From contig NC_051849.1 of the NCBI RefSeq assembly GCF_905115235.1, positions 213,782,595 to 213,846,594 on the forward strand: 64,000 nt of DNA. Direction: 5' to 3'. The notes under the pieces were generated by a model. It ran no database searches. It had not been told where the DNA came from and saw nothing but the letters and a program-made list of their open reading frames with translations. Shown in pieces: positions 21,901 through 33,710 of this stretch. Numbering within the stretch: the stretch's first letter is position 1; every line of letters starts with the position of its first letter. Source of the stretch: Hermetia illucens (lineage: Eukaryota > Arthropoda > Insecta > Diptera > Stratiomyidae). The position numbers were made by a program, and so were the translations under genes.

Positions 21901-24900
21901 ATTTGGCAGGTGGAACGGCTTTATGGGAGGATCTGCTTGCCTGCTGGTCATGTGTTAGGGGCAAGTCGATCTGGCGGGAGGATGGACCGAAGCAACAGCC
22001 CGGGGATCGTCCTCCCTGCCCTGGAGAAGGTGCTAAAAGAACCCCAAGCGAAGGTGGAACATCATACGCCGAGGACTGCGTGGCCAATGGGGAGCTTGGT
22101 CTTTTGTATGCGAACTGTGAACACCTTGGACACCTTCAGTTTCAAATAAGACCCTTGCCCTGGTGCCCGGGCTAGCCAGGGTGGATATTCTTCCCGGACT
22201 ACTCGTGGGACCAAGACATGGACTCAATTTTAAACATAAAACAAGTCGGAATACCGGAAGCTCGCGCTTCGGGTATAAAGGTTTTGTGTTCATCTTATGT
22301 AAGAGACGCACATTTTTCTGTCCGTATATAGTTACAAATCCAACATAATCCTTCATATTTTTCCAAACTACGAGACATACGTACATATTAGAGCCATAGA
22401 TATCACGCTCACCCTAAACAAACAAACTGCCTATTACCTACTGTACACATATATGCACGTATCTAAATTTATCGTACCCATATTTCCGATTTACGTCTTA
22501 TATCTAGCTGAATTAGGCACTATCCGCAAAGTTCATTAGCACGCATATATTATATACCTACATACGCACATGTCTGGTTGACAAATAACTAAAAAACTAA
22601 AACAAAATAATTGTCTGCGACCCAATTCATAAGAATTCATTTCGTTGTGGTATTGACGAATTGATATGTGATGATGACGTCATGCGGGTTGTAGAGTGCA
22701 CGAAATTCACAAAAAATTGTAAAGTTTCACCCCCTATAACTTTGTTAATAATAGTTGCATTTTATTCAAACTTGACCAAACTGTGCATTATATTCTTCGT
22801 TACACACATGCCAAATTTTGTACTTCTGGGATGAACATAAGGGGGGGTGCCGGGTAAATTTCTAAGATGTGGAAATATACTATTATTAACTTTATTTGTG
22901 CAGATATCGGAACCGGATATATTTTGAGGCCTAGATTTCGTAGAGATGCACCACTGTGATTTTTTTCAGATTTTTCGGTTGGATAGGTTCTGAGAACGAG
23001 ACCTGTTACACTTTTTGTGGGTCATATTTTGAACCCTCACTCCCCTATGTTTCATCTAATATCAAATATTGAACCAGATTCGAAAAGTACTAATTGTACA
23101 TGGCTACATTCTGTGAAAAGAAAATTTGCACCCTCCATTCACATGTACGGGGAGCCCCCCTTAAACTTAACACAAGATGGCGCCACTTACTGCATGTAAA
23201 GGGATCACCAGATTACATACTCTCACCAATTTTCGTGACAATCGGTCTAGTCGTTTCCGAATAAATCGAGTGTGACAGACAGACAGACAGACAGACGGAC
23301 AGACGGACAGACAGACACCGTCTCGATTCTAATGAGGTTTTGTTTCACACAAAACCTTAAAAACCGACGATATAAGAAGAGGGGGTGATGCCAGGCGTAC
23401 CATCGGAGCACGAGCTGCTGGCATCCAGCCAGAAGACAGTAGTCGTCGAGAGCAGTACACTCGGTGCCAGTCGTAGCACCGCTGTGCTGAAATCAACCGC
23501 AAGGACTTCCCGGAGTGAGGTGGCAGACGCACTAGTGGTTTCCAGCCTGGAATCCACTGCCTTCAAACTGGATGCAGCGAGTACCAAGCATAATGCCCCT
23601 AACCCGAATCCCTCGACGTCGGGGATCCCTCAATAGTGAAAACCGACAAAAACGTCAGTCATCGGAAACCAACTAAGAAGCGAAGGTCCACTGGCGTCCT
23701 GCTCAAGAGCCAGTACCAGAAGAACGTGCATATTCCCAGCAAGATTGCTGTCGCTGTCGACGAGTGGGATGAAAAAGACCTCGCTAAAAATCAGGCGATT
23801 GTTGAGGAATACAACAACAAATGCCTGGTAGACGAGCAGAAGGCGAATCCCATCGCTCTAAAATGCAATCGATCACAATGAACGGCGTCTTGCGGTAATG
23901 GAGACGAAGATATTGCGTTGAACTAGTGGCGTGACAAGTTTTGATCACATTCGAAATGAGGATATCCGCGATCGTTATGGGCTCGCACCGATCGTGGAAA
24001 AATTGCGAGAGAGGCGTCTTTGATGGTATGGTCATGCAATTCGTGCTAACGAGAATTCACTTGCCAAGATTTGTCTGAACATTGAAGTCGATGGTAAACG
24101 ACCAAAAAGGTAAGCCGAAACAACGGTGGCTTGATACGATTGATTGGCATTGAAAAGCATCGCGATTGCACCCAAATAGGCATTCGATAGAGCCAAATGG
24201 CGAAACCGACGACGAGCCGACCCCGCTTGTGAACGGGACAAAAGCTGAAGAAAAAGAAGAAGAAGAAGGGCCAGGATAATTCAGTCGGATTTGAGAGGCA
24301 ACCACTTGACCAGAGCTATGAACAGAAGCACGCCCCAGGATGACGCCATCTCTCCGGTGCTCTGGTTAATAGTAATGGATGAAATTTTACGAATATTGGA
24401 CAGCAGCGGGGTGAAGATGGCGGCGTATCCCGACGACTTGGTGATATTAGTGTCAAGGATGTTTGCGTCCATTATAAGTGACATCATGGAAATAGCGTTG
24501 CGAAAGGTGTCCTTTGGGCTGCAAGATGCTGACTCGACAGGAACCCAACCAAAACAGAACTGATGCTATTCACCACCAAGACACCAAGGATACCTGAATT
24601 CCACCTACCACGGCTGAATGAACAAAGATTGGTTCTTTCCGCTAATGTAAAGTGTTTGGGTGTAATCCTGGATCCCAAGCTAAATTGGAGATAGAACATA
24701 GAACATGACTGCAAGAGAACCTTAGCAAAGAAATGGGGTCTCCGGCCGAGGATGGTTCTCTGGATGTATACCGCTGTAATGCGTTCGATCCTAACGTACG
24801 GCTCTATTGTATGGTGGCAGGCTTTGAAGAAAAACTACAATAGGATGAAGCTTAAGAGGATTCAAAGAACCGCGTGTGCAGGTGCTACTGGGGCTCTGCA

Positions 24901-27900
24901 GTCCTGCCCGGCGGATGCTCTCAATGTATTCCTGCATCTCCTCCCCCTAGACCTCCACATTAAATATGTTGCAGCGTGCAGTGCCGTCAGACTACGTGAG
25001 TCCAGATGCTGGGCAGCGAAGTCCTACGACCACAGCAACATCCTAGATGAAATACCTCGGGAAATCTGGGCATGCCCCACGGACTACGCCACACGCAAAC
25101 TGAACTTCACGAGAAACTTTGCTGTGGACCTTCCAACCAGGGCAAAGTGGAAGGCCGGTGGCGTGTTGCAAGATTATGACTCAGTATTCTTTACCGATGG
25201 ATCAAAGAAGGTCTATAGAGTCACCGCGGGGGTTTTCTTGAATGCATACAGTGCATCCGAGTCGCATGGTCGCCAGTGTATTCTACGCGTAAGTACTGGT
25301 GATTTTGGAATTCCTTCGATAGCTGGAGCGAGATCCGAGCCCCAAGCATAACATAGCCATTCTGACCAGCAGCCAACCGGCCATCAAGGCCTTGTACTCA
25401 GCGACGACATCCTCCAGGCTGGTGGGGCAGTGCGGGGACGCGCTGAGCCGTCTGGGCGGCACGCTCAAGGTCATCTTTCCCTGGATTCTCAGGCAGGGGA
25501 ACATAGAGGGGACTGGGCGGGCTGACGGATTGGCAGCCCTTCGGTGAATACAGTCGGTGTTTCGTTGGCGGCTGTCGGATCCGAGGTCTACTTGCACTAC
25601 TTTGCAGTCGCAGGACTTAAATGGCGAAGGCTTACCAGCTGTGCCAAGTCAAGGAAGATTTGGCCCGCTTTAACATAGCCCGATTACGAGAGATCCTGTG
25701 CCAGACGCGTGCAAAACCATTCAAGATTAAGGCGGCCTGCACGAGGCACTGGTTCAAAGGAGACCATATCGCCAGGCTCGGCATACCCTATAATTCGCAT
25801 TGCCGAAGCTGCGGAGAAGAAAGGGAAACGGACACTGGGTAAACCAGTCTTTGGGGACCTCAGAGAGATTTCTAGCTGCAGGCTGGGAGAGCGGCTTTCC
25901 TTCGTGAATGCTACAGGCTGGCTTTGAAGATCCGTGCCGACTGGACTCTTCTCCCTGCTCTCATAACAGCAGTCACGGTCTTAGGAGTCTGTGGCATCAA
26001 AATGGCGCACCACAACGCTAATTAGGCTCCTCGGAGCGGCCAATGATACTTACCTACCCTCTTCAAACCATTACCACCATTACTACGTTAATATTTCTTT
26101 TACTGTTATCTTGGGTAATGAAAAACATGAAGGAAAGGTGCGATATTTGATTTTTTTTCTTTATAACTCTGCCATTTTAATGTTTATTAAGGTAAAATTA
26201 TAATCATGATTCGGACGATAAAGACAAATATACAGAATAAGGAAACTTTTGAATTTTTGCTTTCACATTACCGCATCATAATTGAAGACCCTAAATTGAA
26301 AGGATTTCAATTTTGCCAAAAAAAATTCCAAAAAAAGTTAAAGTGTCGAGCGTCAAAAGGAAAATCCTTTGCCATTTGACGACATGAATCAGAACGATAC
26401 TGTACACTATACTAAAGCCCCGCCATCCACATTCAGTTCAGCCTGTTAGTTACGCCTGAAAAGTCCGCATTTGATCGGCGACCGTAACGTGGATGGGATG
26501 CAGTTGGTCTGTATGCCAATCGAACAGACATTATTATTTGGTTTATGAGCGAGGATTTCATGTTTGTTTAGGCTTTGAACAAGAATTTTATGCGTATATT
26601 TATCGTTAGTGAACATTTTTGATAAATTCACACAAACAAAAATATCTCAAATTCTCGTCTAATGGCCTTCCACGTCCAGAGTTGAACTAATGATGTTGCC
26701 GCTTGCCGGTGAATGGCGCTTTCAGTTCAACTGGTGACCGGGTGCATTGCGGGCTCTTCCGACGTAATTGACAGGCCGCACTGAACGTGGCTGGCGGGGT
26801 TTAGATAAACCATCAGGCAACCGTATTCCGTTCGAGAAACAAGCCAAAAAGTTGAGGACATGAATGCTTCGACGGTATGTTACCGTACTAGACGAGTGAC
26901 CAGACAATCAAGGAATCTACCTACAAAGATGCTCGCAGAAATCTCAAGCGTAGGTCAAAACAAGAACGATAGGTTTAGAAAACTCTCTGCGTGAGTGAAT
27001 ATGGAAACATTTGTTCCAGACACGTCTGGTGGAGAATGTAAACACCAGACACTACTGTTGTTGGGAAAAGGTCCTGATGAACCATCGCGTTACGGTTATG
27101 AAATATCGTTGCCCTTCGCCCCTTGGTGGGGTATCGCGGGTCAACCACACCTAAGCGACATCGCTCGCGGTTACCTGCAATGCTTTTCTGAGATGCTCGC
27201 ACTCATTCTATACTGTTCTGCGCCAAGGGCTCTTGGGACCATTTTAAGAGAGTGGATTGCATTGCATGGCGTAGCCAGCTACTCCCATATAACAACACAG
27301 AAAGAACACTAGCACAGAGCAGCCTCAACTTGATCTTGATGTTGAGATGTTGAACTGCATTTCCAAATTTTAGACAGGGCAGCAAAAGTGAATCTAGCGC
27401 TATTAATGCGTCGGGCAACATCCAGTTTGGTGCCACCGTTTGTAGAAAAACCGCTTCCTAGATATACAAATTGATCGAAGCCTTCGATACTCTGGTCATT
27501 AACAGAAATAGGTAGAGTGCGATGACCCGTCAGGCTGAGAACCTTGGTTTTGTTGCTGTTTATCTTCATTCCAACTCTAGTTGTCTCCGCTGCTCTTTGT
27601 CGATCAAGCTTTGTAGATGTTCTTTCATGCATTTCAGGATTATTTTAACTATTATCTTTGCGATAACAGGGAGCACGCAGCTACTCCTCCAATTGTCACA
27701 CGGAAAGCGGGTCCTCTTCTTTGGGATCTTAATGATCATCCTCTTTTTCCACTCTCAGGAAAAGGTATCGGATTCCCAAGATTTTCGTATGAGTGTAAGT
27801 ACCAAATCTACAGTAACTGCAGGTGCAGCGATAAATAACTCTGCGGGGAAACCTTCAGGCCCAGCGGCTTTACTCCATCTGAGTGCATTGATGGCCGAAA

Positions 27901-30900
27901 TGATTTCTCTTCTGCTAGGAGGTACGGTCCGTATCTGCATGTTACAGTGACCAGCCATTTCATCCACAAGAGGAAAAACCTTACCGGATGTGATACGGTT
28001 AAGAACCATGGTGAAGTGTTCTTTCCACTTCTTCAGTTCTTCATCATCGTGAATGAGAATTCGACTGTTACGGTCCTTCGATCTTAGTCAAACTAGGCCC
28101 GAAGACTATAAATAAAGTCACGTTCTGTGAAGCAGTCAAGGGGCTTCTGGCAGAAAAAGCTTTGGTTTCCAGCCTGGAACCCACGTGTTCTTTGGATATC
28201 CGAGACCTTGACTGTCTCACGGAAAAGAACGAGGTAGAAGAGGCCACGCGAATGCCCGGAGGTAACCAATGTTCGGATTGGTATCACCTCCGCGATCTCC
28301 CGAGGCCAAAAACTCGCTGTGGTGGAAGTTGCCGAGCAATCCGCGAGGAAGCTTCTAAACAGCTTCTAAGCTGCGTCCTATGCAGGGACCGTGGCGCGAC
28401 TGATGAGAGCGTTGGGCACACTGCGGGATCGGGGCGGTGTCCAGTTTTCAGAGCAGAATTAGAAAGAGCTAGGACACGGTCAACATGATTCGCATCCTAC
28501 AAATCAATATGCACCGGAGTGCAACTGCTCACGAGTTGCTAGCGCAGTTCGCTGTGGAGACCAAAGCTGATTTAGTTACTCATCAGTGAGCAGTACCAAA
28601 ACAAGGGCCGAGTTTCATGGCACCCTGACATATCAGGTACCGCTGCCATCTGGGTTCGGAACGGCACCCTCCTTAGGGTTCTTGCCCAAGGCCGAGGGGA
28701 CGGCTTTGTCTGGATTCGGTGTTCAGGGATAACGTTTTTTAGTATCTATCTTACGCCGAATGAGACGATGCCGGACTTTCGTCGGAGGCTTGATGCTTTG
28801 GAGGACGCTATCTTAGGCACGGATTGGCCCTGGTCGGGGGTGACTTCAATGCTAGGGCACTTGAATGGAGCATGTCTCACACAGATTCCAGGGGGAAACG
28901 AATTCTGGAAATGACGGCGAGAACAGGACTGGTAGTTCTAAACACCGGATCCACCCCAACGTTCCGGCGCCCGGTCTGCGAGGGAAGCATTCCAGACGTA
29001 ACATTCGCGTCGGAATCACTGGTGGACGGGTGGCGAGTTCTGGAAGACTTCTCGGCAAGTGACCACCAATATATTGCTTTCGAAGTGGTGGACACAAACT
29101 CTCGGTGTGCGCCACCCCGGCGATCTTTCTATGCATGGAATGTCGCGAAAGTGAACACCGGGAAGTTTGTCGAAACTCTGGGAACAGGTGGGGCCAAGTT
29201 TGAGGGTATTCCTGGGGGCGGTGGCGCCGCAGCTGAAACTGTCGTAAATTCAGTTATGAACTTGATAACGACGGTCTGCGGAGCCCCCATGCCCAGGAAG
29301 ACATCGAGGCGCGGCAAACCTTCGCAGAGCTTCGGAAGGAGTGTCACAGGCTCCGCCATAATGATGGAGTACAAATCAGCCAAAAGGAGACTCCGCAGCG
29401 CAATAAACAAGAGCAAAGCTCGCTGCTGGCAAGATCTGGTCGACGAGGTGAATGGGGATCCGTGGGGACTCGGTTACAAAATGGTAACCCGAAAAATCGG
29501 GGCTGTGCGGAAACACTGTTCACTTAAGGCCGAGCAGATGGACCGCATTGTAAGGGCACTCTTCCCTGCGCACCCCGTATGGGATGATGACGTCGGAGCC
29601 AAGAGCGCAGAGGACTGTCCACTTTTCTCTATAAAAGAGTTGGAACAGGCAGTCCTCTCTATGAAAAACAAGAAGGCGCCAGGACCCGATGGTACTCCAG
29701 CAGAGGTATACAAACTGCTATTCCAACACCGGCCAGACCTACTGCTCGGCGCATTCAACGCTTGCCTGAAAGAGAGCATTTTCCCTGCTCGTTGAAAGAT
29801 TGCGAGGCTTGCGCTGATCCATAAAGGGAAAGGCGACCCCTTTCCGCGACCGGCAAACATTGGGGGTCCTACATCTACGGCGCAGAGGTGTGGGCTGGCG
29901 CTCTTAACAAGGAGGTATATCGTGGAGGCCTCGCGCAAGTACAGAGACGGGGAGCTTTGCGGGTGGCGTCTGCGTACCGCACTGTCTCTGAACCGGCCGT
30001 GATGGTGATAGCGGGAGTGATCCCCGCTGCCCTTCTTGCTAAGGAGCATCAGGCCATATACAAGCGCAAGGGAGATGAGCCAAGGGAGGTGATTGCTCGC
30101 GAAGAACGGCAGCACACTCTAGACGAGTGGCAGTTCTCGTGGCAAAATGAAACTAGAGGCAGATGGACTGCGCAGCTCATCGGCAACTTAGGTGCGTGGC
30201 TGAATCGGAAACATGGTGAGACTGACTATTTCCTTACCCAATTTTTAAGTGGGCATGGAGGTTTTCAGTCTTACCTGCACAAGATTGGAAAGGCGCGTTC
30301 TCCGGATTATGTGTTTTGCAGTGGAGCTTTGGACGACGCCCACCACACTTTTTTTTCTTGTGGACGGTGGGATGGGGTTCGTCAGCAGCTCTATTTAAAC
30401 ACAGGGGATCTCTCTCCAGACAACATTGTCGAAGAGATGCTGAGGACTGCTGGCAGGTGGAAACGTGTTGCCTATTACGTTCGGGCCCTTCTCGTTGCTA
30501 AGAAGATAGAACTCAACCGGTGGAGGAGCCGGATGGCAGGGGGTTCCTTGAACTGACAGTTCCCTTCCTCCTCTCCCCTCCCGTTGGTGAAAGGAATTCC
30601 CTGATTTGAAGGCTCCGTAAGGCGGGAGAGTTCGGGGATTAGCCCGAAGTAATGTGATAAATGGTTCCAGACTACCTCTCTGACGATGGGGAGGTGTTTT
30701 GTTAGTAGTCCGACGACGTACCGAGACGGGAGTCCAACACTGTATGCGCAAATGGATTCACCTACCCTCCCCCCCCCCCCCTTCAAAAAAAAAGAAAAAA
30801 AGTCCTTCACAGAGCCAGCGGCAGATTTGTGACCGCATGCTGGCTCTTTCGTGATGCGGTATACATTTCTAAAATCATTGCGATCTGCCATATCTTCCAC

Positions 30901-32853
30901 TTCCCTGACCAGTGCAATAACAAATTCTGTTTTGACATGGAAGTTCCAGCGCGTCACGCTCGCCAACACCTGCAGCAATCAGTAGAGCCTTCAACCTGTT
31001 CCCTTTATCGATTCGCTTTCACGATTCCACAGTGTGCCAGATCTTATGACGCTCTTTTGAGACGTGGCCCACCATGTGTGTAGCACCTGAGAAAAGAGCA
31101 TTTTTTATGGCAGCCCAATGTACATCGATATTCTCAGGCGATTGATTGTCCGTACGGATTCTCCCATTAACCTGTCATCGGCCACAACCACCAGCGCCCC
31201 TTTATCTTTTAAGTAGGATCGTCCGAGCCTCAATGCTTGGCAATTAGCACTAGTATTAGGTCAAATCCAGCATCTGTGACAACTAAAGAAATTATAAACG
31301 TTGGCGCAACAATCCATATTGGACCAGGCCATTGAAGTGTGTTAGAGCATTTCATTCAAGACCGTACATGGTACACTACAGGATTACAGTACCCTGTAGG
31401 AGGCAATGTGGTCAGCATTATGATCGCCGGAGGTAATTGCCCTGATTTGATTCAGGTACTCATTCACAGCTGAGTCGACTGGTATCCGACGTCACGTCAC
31501 GCTACAAATCCCACTGTCACCAGTGAGATTTGGACCGTGACCTTCCGTACGACAGCCTAGTGCTCTAACCACTCGACCACGCTTTCTTACCTGATATAAA
31601 AGGATTGAAACTTACCAACAGCTTTCCTATAACTTTGAATTGCGGCATTAATGTTCTTTAATTCCATAAATTCATGCCCCATCAGCGTCCAGGCCGCCAG
31701 ATACTGCGGATTCAGTTTCAACGCCCTCTGAAAGTAGACGATCGCCTTCTGGTGGTCCCCTCGTATGCTGTAGTAGTTCCCTGCAATCATGGTAGAAAAT
31801 TTCGATTTCAAACGCGTTTTGTTAAGGACGATATCTCGCCTTACCTATTACACAACACGTTTCCGGTCGATATTTGTTGATTTCCACTGCTTTGTGCGCC
31901 AGATACGCCATATCTGCTTTCAGCTCCTTCACAAACAACAAGTTTGAGTAAGTATCCATGTTGTCTAGTCGATAGGGATCAACTTGTTGCAGCCCGCGAA
32001 AGACCTCAATGGCTTTATCCACATCTAGAACGAGGAAACTAAAGCAACCTTCCTTGCCTTGCATTCGATATGCTGGCAACTTACCTCTTTTATTGTGATA
32101 GGCGATGGCCATTTGCGAGGTGATGTGCACGCATTTGTTGAAGCCAGCCGCCTGCAGTTCCTCATAATGTTTCAATCCTTCGTCGTTCAAGTACAGTTCA
32201 ATCAACGCGTAGCCTATGAAGAACTGTTTCATCCAATGCTTCGGCAGATTCAGACTTTGCAACTTTTCCTTATCAGTAATCAGCGGTGAGAGTTCAACCC
32301 ATGATGCCCACAGCATCGGGCAAGCGTGGATAGACTCTATCAGGATATTCACGGCACTTTGCGTCAGGTCCAGCTTCTTCAAAACAACTCCATAAATATA
32401 CAGACAATATCCATCCAGTTTCCTTTGACTGTGCAGCGATTTTAACTGCGCTAACAAGTCCGATAAGTCCTTGATATATCCACTGTCATTCAGGTTCGAA
32501 TTATCTGTTATGCTGTCCAAGCGTTTCTTCTCTCGGGCCATGTAAGTCGAGTAAAAACGTAGAAACAGAGGCACCGGCGACTCACAGTTCCGTGTGAAGT
32601 ACGCAGCCCGGTCGTACTCCCTCAAATCAAAGTAACTTTTAGCCAGATAGTAGTCATCGTACTCCTTCTCTGCTATACCGGACGAGACATCCTGATGGAC
32701 ATTTTCGGGCACAGCTATGTCGCCCAGTCCGTGGTTCATTTCGGCCAACCACTTGGCGGTTCGCGTCAGACATCGTTTATTGCACTCGATTATGGCCGCG
32801 TAGAGATCCCGCTTCACCTCTGGAAGTTGCAAGTTGAAAATATCGGCAGTCAT
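18995..32853 (-). CDS. CDC23: anaphase-promoting complex subunit 8 (CDC23)
   Basis: CDC23/APC8 is a tetratricopeptide scaffold subunit of the anaphase-promoting complex, the nuclear ubiquitin ligase that drives exit from mitosis. Five minus-strand exons: 32853-32085, 32024-31845, 31780-31616, 19807-19371 and 19264-18995. Introns are 60, 64, 11,808 and 106 nt, all GT/AG with matching phases, giving 606 residues against 597 in human. Exon 1 holds the N-terminal domain and first TPRs ([19 protein letters not shown] across the junction). Exon 2 has [20 protein letters not shown]. Exon 3 has [20 protein letters not shown]. Exon 4 begins [20 protein letters not shown] at residue 372. Exon 5 is an acidic, low-complexity tail from residue 518, more divergent than the rest. 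The start ATG at 32853 gives the family N-terminus. The third intron is packed with transposons, and a SINE ends about 30 nt from the exon 3 donor. The gene looks intact. Confidence 0.95.
20077..20706 (-). pseudogene. Mutator-like transposase relic
   Basis: Minus-strand pieces match the insect 'Mutator-like transposase' domain proteins. In order: a Cys-pair segment ([17 protein letters not shown], then MHCGKCE), [33 protein letters not shown], and [20 protein letters not shown], which is the most conserved family signature. Then come [12 protein letters not shown] and, after a frame change near 20300, [16 protein letters not shown]. The usual protein is about 400-500 residues; less than half survives, in three frames, with an internal deletion between the Cys-pair part and the core. 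It sits in CDC23 intron 3. Inverted repeats were not located. Confidence 0.7.
20710..21585. other. intronic repeat-like sequence, unassigned
   Basis: Part of CDC23 intron 3 between the Mutator-like relic and a LINE ORF1 scrap. Frames are short and show no domain. Confidence 0.3.
21590..22190 (+). mobile_element. probable LINE ORF1/endonuclease scrap
   Basis: One frame reads [10 protein letters not shown] and, in another frame, [15 protein letters not shown]. This fits the tandem Cys-rich zinc knuckles at the end of R1-group ORF1 proteins. A Gly/Trp-rich stretch ([14 protein letters not shown]) follows that may be from the endonuclease region. Highly degraded; family uncertain. Confidence 0.35.
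22228..23365. mobile_element. non-coding AT-rich element with (GACA)n tract
   Basis: No coding frame. The ends share an inverted 12-bp match, AAGGTTTTGTGT, at 22278-22289 and, as its complement, 23347-23358. The right part carries a (GACA)/(GACG)n array just inside the end. The whole block looks unlike the adjacent LINEs and is probably a non-autonomous DNA element or MITE-like repeat. No target-site duplication was established. Confidence 0.45.
23272..23319 (+). repeat. (GACA)n microsatellite
   Basis: About 48 bp of imperfect GACA/GACG tandem units at the right end of the non-coding element. Confidence 0.9.
23366..23880 (+). mobile_element. LINE family A, ORF1 segment
   Basis: The frame at 23385-23635 is Ser/Ala/Thr-rich. 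The next frame (from 23636) includes [20 protein letters not shown] and [18 protein letters not shown], then [12 protein letters not shown]. The latter part matches the family A fragment that begins at 52303, which continues to the endonuclease start. This segment stops abruptly at 23880, where family B sequence begins. Confidence 0.6.
23881..24267 (+). mobile_element. RTE-like LINE family B, 3' segment between two LINE A pieces
   Basis: It matches about 63,490-63,875 of the B copy at the right end of the window, from [10 protein letters not shown] to the (GAA)n tail at 24248-24267. It carries frame changes. The sequence on its right is LINE A from the RT region, not the continuation of the LINE A ORF1 on its left. 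Confidence 0.8.
24268..26068 (+). mobile_element. LINE family A, RT-to-3' end copy
   Basis: It starts within the RT ([20 protein letters not shown], about 24285-24345; [11 protein letters not shown], about 24422-24455, where the usual catalytic YADD reads YPDD). It continues through the thumb ([19 protein letters not shown]), part of RNase H (VFFTDGSKK, about 25190) and the zinc tail ([10 protein letters not shown], about 25798-25828), and ends at (TACC)n, 26049-26060. The zinc tail lacks its last Cys because of a deletion, and the RNase H is frameshifted. Dead copy in CDC23 intron 3. Confidence 0.85.
26069..26955. other. intronic, no gene recognised
   Basis: AT-rich to about 26400, then a more GC-balanced repeat-like block. 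Short frames on both strands lack known domains. Confidence 0.3.
26960..31260 (-). mobile_element. LINE family E, split by LINE C copy 2
   Basis: Minus-strand pieces: an endonuclease/RT linker (about 31260-30802), including [20 protein letters not shown]; then, beyond the inserted element, RT N-terminus ([38 protein letters not shown], about 27840-27900); then RT C-terminal part ([18 protein letters not shown], about 27500-27560; [30 protein letters not shown]). The RT palm is largely missing by internal deletion. The clade is uncertain; the 'GPDG(I/F)PAE' and 'YLGS...GGT' style is CR1/RTE-like. The pieces on either side of 28079 and 30802 read on from each other, showing that family C inserted into E. 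Confidence 0.65.
28080..30801 (+). mobile_element. R1-like LINE family C, copy 2, inserted in LINE E
   Basis: ORF1 C-terminal part (about 28100-28490) is followed by the endonuclease. The longest frame, 28824-29795 (323 codons), holds [46 protein letters not shown] and then the RT start [15 protein letters not shown]. The RT palm is deleted between about 29800 and 29885. The C-terminal frame (29888-30556) has [20 protein letters not shown] and the zinc region [16 protein letters not shown] 3' UTR with C- and A-rich ends (30768-30801) closes it. A 7-bp duplication, GTCCTTC, flanks it at 28073-28079 and 30802-30808. Better preserved than copy 1, but missing the RT core, so dead. Confidence 0.82.
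31290..31585 (-). repeat. tRNA-derived SINE, copy 2
   Basis: Same family as 5011-5306. The head is slightly diverged (complement of CTCTAACCACTCGACCACG) and the tail is short. It lies in CDC23 intron 3, with its tRNA-like head about 30 nt from the exon 3 splice donor at 31615. Confidence 0.85.
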
Positions 32854-33710
32854 TGCTGGGAGTTTCGTGATTCGGCTGAGGTATACAAGTCAGAGATTTT
32901 AGAATGTTTACGACGGTTGTTGTTGTTCTAAAACATAACCTTCACCGGGTTGGAGTAATGACAGTGGAGATAAAGGCATTGCCATAGCATGGAGATGTCA
33001 AGACTTTTCAGTTATATGAACCGGTTCGAGGTTTGAAGTTTTCTACCGGAAGTGGACGACATAATTGTTGATCGTTAAAATTAATATCGTGAAGAAAAAA
33101 CTTAATAAAAATCAATTTTACAAAATTTAAAGTCAAAGGCTATCTAATGGATCTTTAAAAGTTTGTTTGGGATCTAATTTTACACTCGAAAAATCGGCGT
33201 TAATAGAACGGAATTGAAAGTACACATGATCATATGAGAAAAACTCATCACGCGATTGATTACTTGTGAAAAACCCACCATGTATTGCCCCCTTTTCCTA
33301 ACCACACACGTCCTGGTAATACTCCTCCAACTCTTCCTCCGCAAATATCTTCCATCTTAATGTTGACATCTTATTTGTTGTTGTCTTCCGTTTCGTAATG
33401 ACCTGCAAATGTCAATTTCTTTCCCCGACAATCGTCATTACTAGCCGTGGCCGTGATTCTACTGATTGCGAATAACAACAACAAACTTTTTTGCGATAAA
33501 TCAAAAAGGTCGAGTGCGGAGCAGATTTAGAATCAGACGATGCTGGTCAATCTCAGATAGTAAATAACGGTCGGCGGTATCGGGCACAGTGCGAGAAGCG
33601 CTCAATTTGCTAAGTTAATCGTTCTTTTCGTGTGATGTGTCTTTGTTCCGTGTAGACTCGAATTTATATTTAGTTTTTGTCAGAGGAGCTAATAGTGGCC
33701 TGTTCGGGAA
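32854..33710. promoter_or_regulatory. shared head-to-head promoter region of CDC23 and PLA2G15
   Basis: The two start codons, 32853 (-) and 33711 (+), face away from each other with 857 bp between them and no TE remnant visible. The region must hold both 5' UTRs and both promoters. It is AT-rich with no clear TATA box at a fitting distance. Bidirectional control is an inference from geometry only. Confidence 0.5.

Noticed and set aside
23272-23319. CRISPR-like or satellite array
   Set aside because: The units are 4 bp; it is a plain microsatellite, and no spaced direct-repeat array occurs anywhere in the window.
29474-30115. 213-codon minus-strand frame
   Set aside because: It is the antisense of LINE C coding sequence; the plus strand carries the real homology.
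32079-32084. CDC23 exons 1 and 2 as one continuous exon
   Set aside because: The frame is open across 32025-32084, but GTAAGT and TAG borders and the family sequence NKRD-VDKA require removal of a 60-nt intron.
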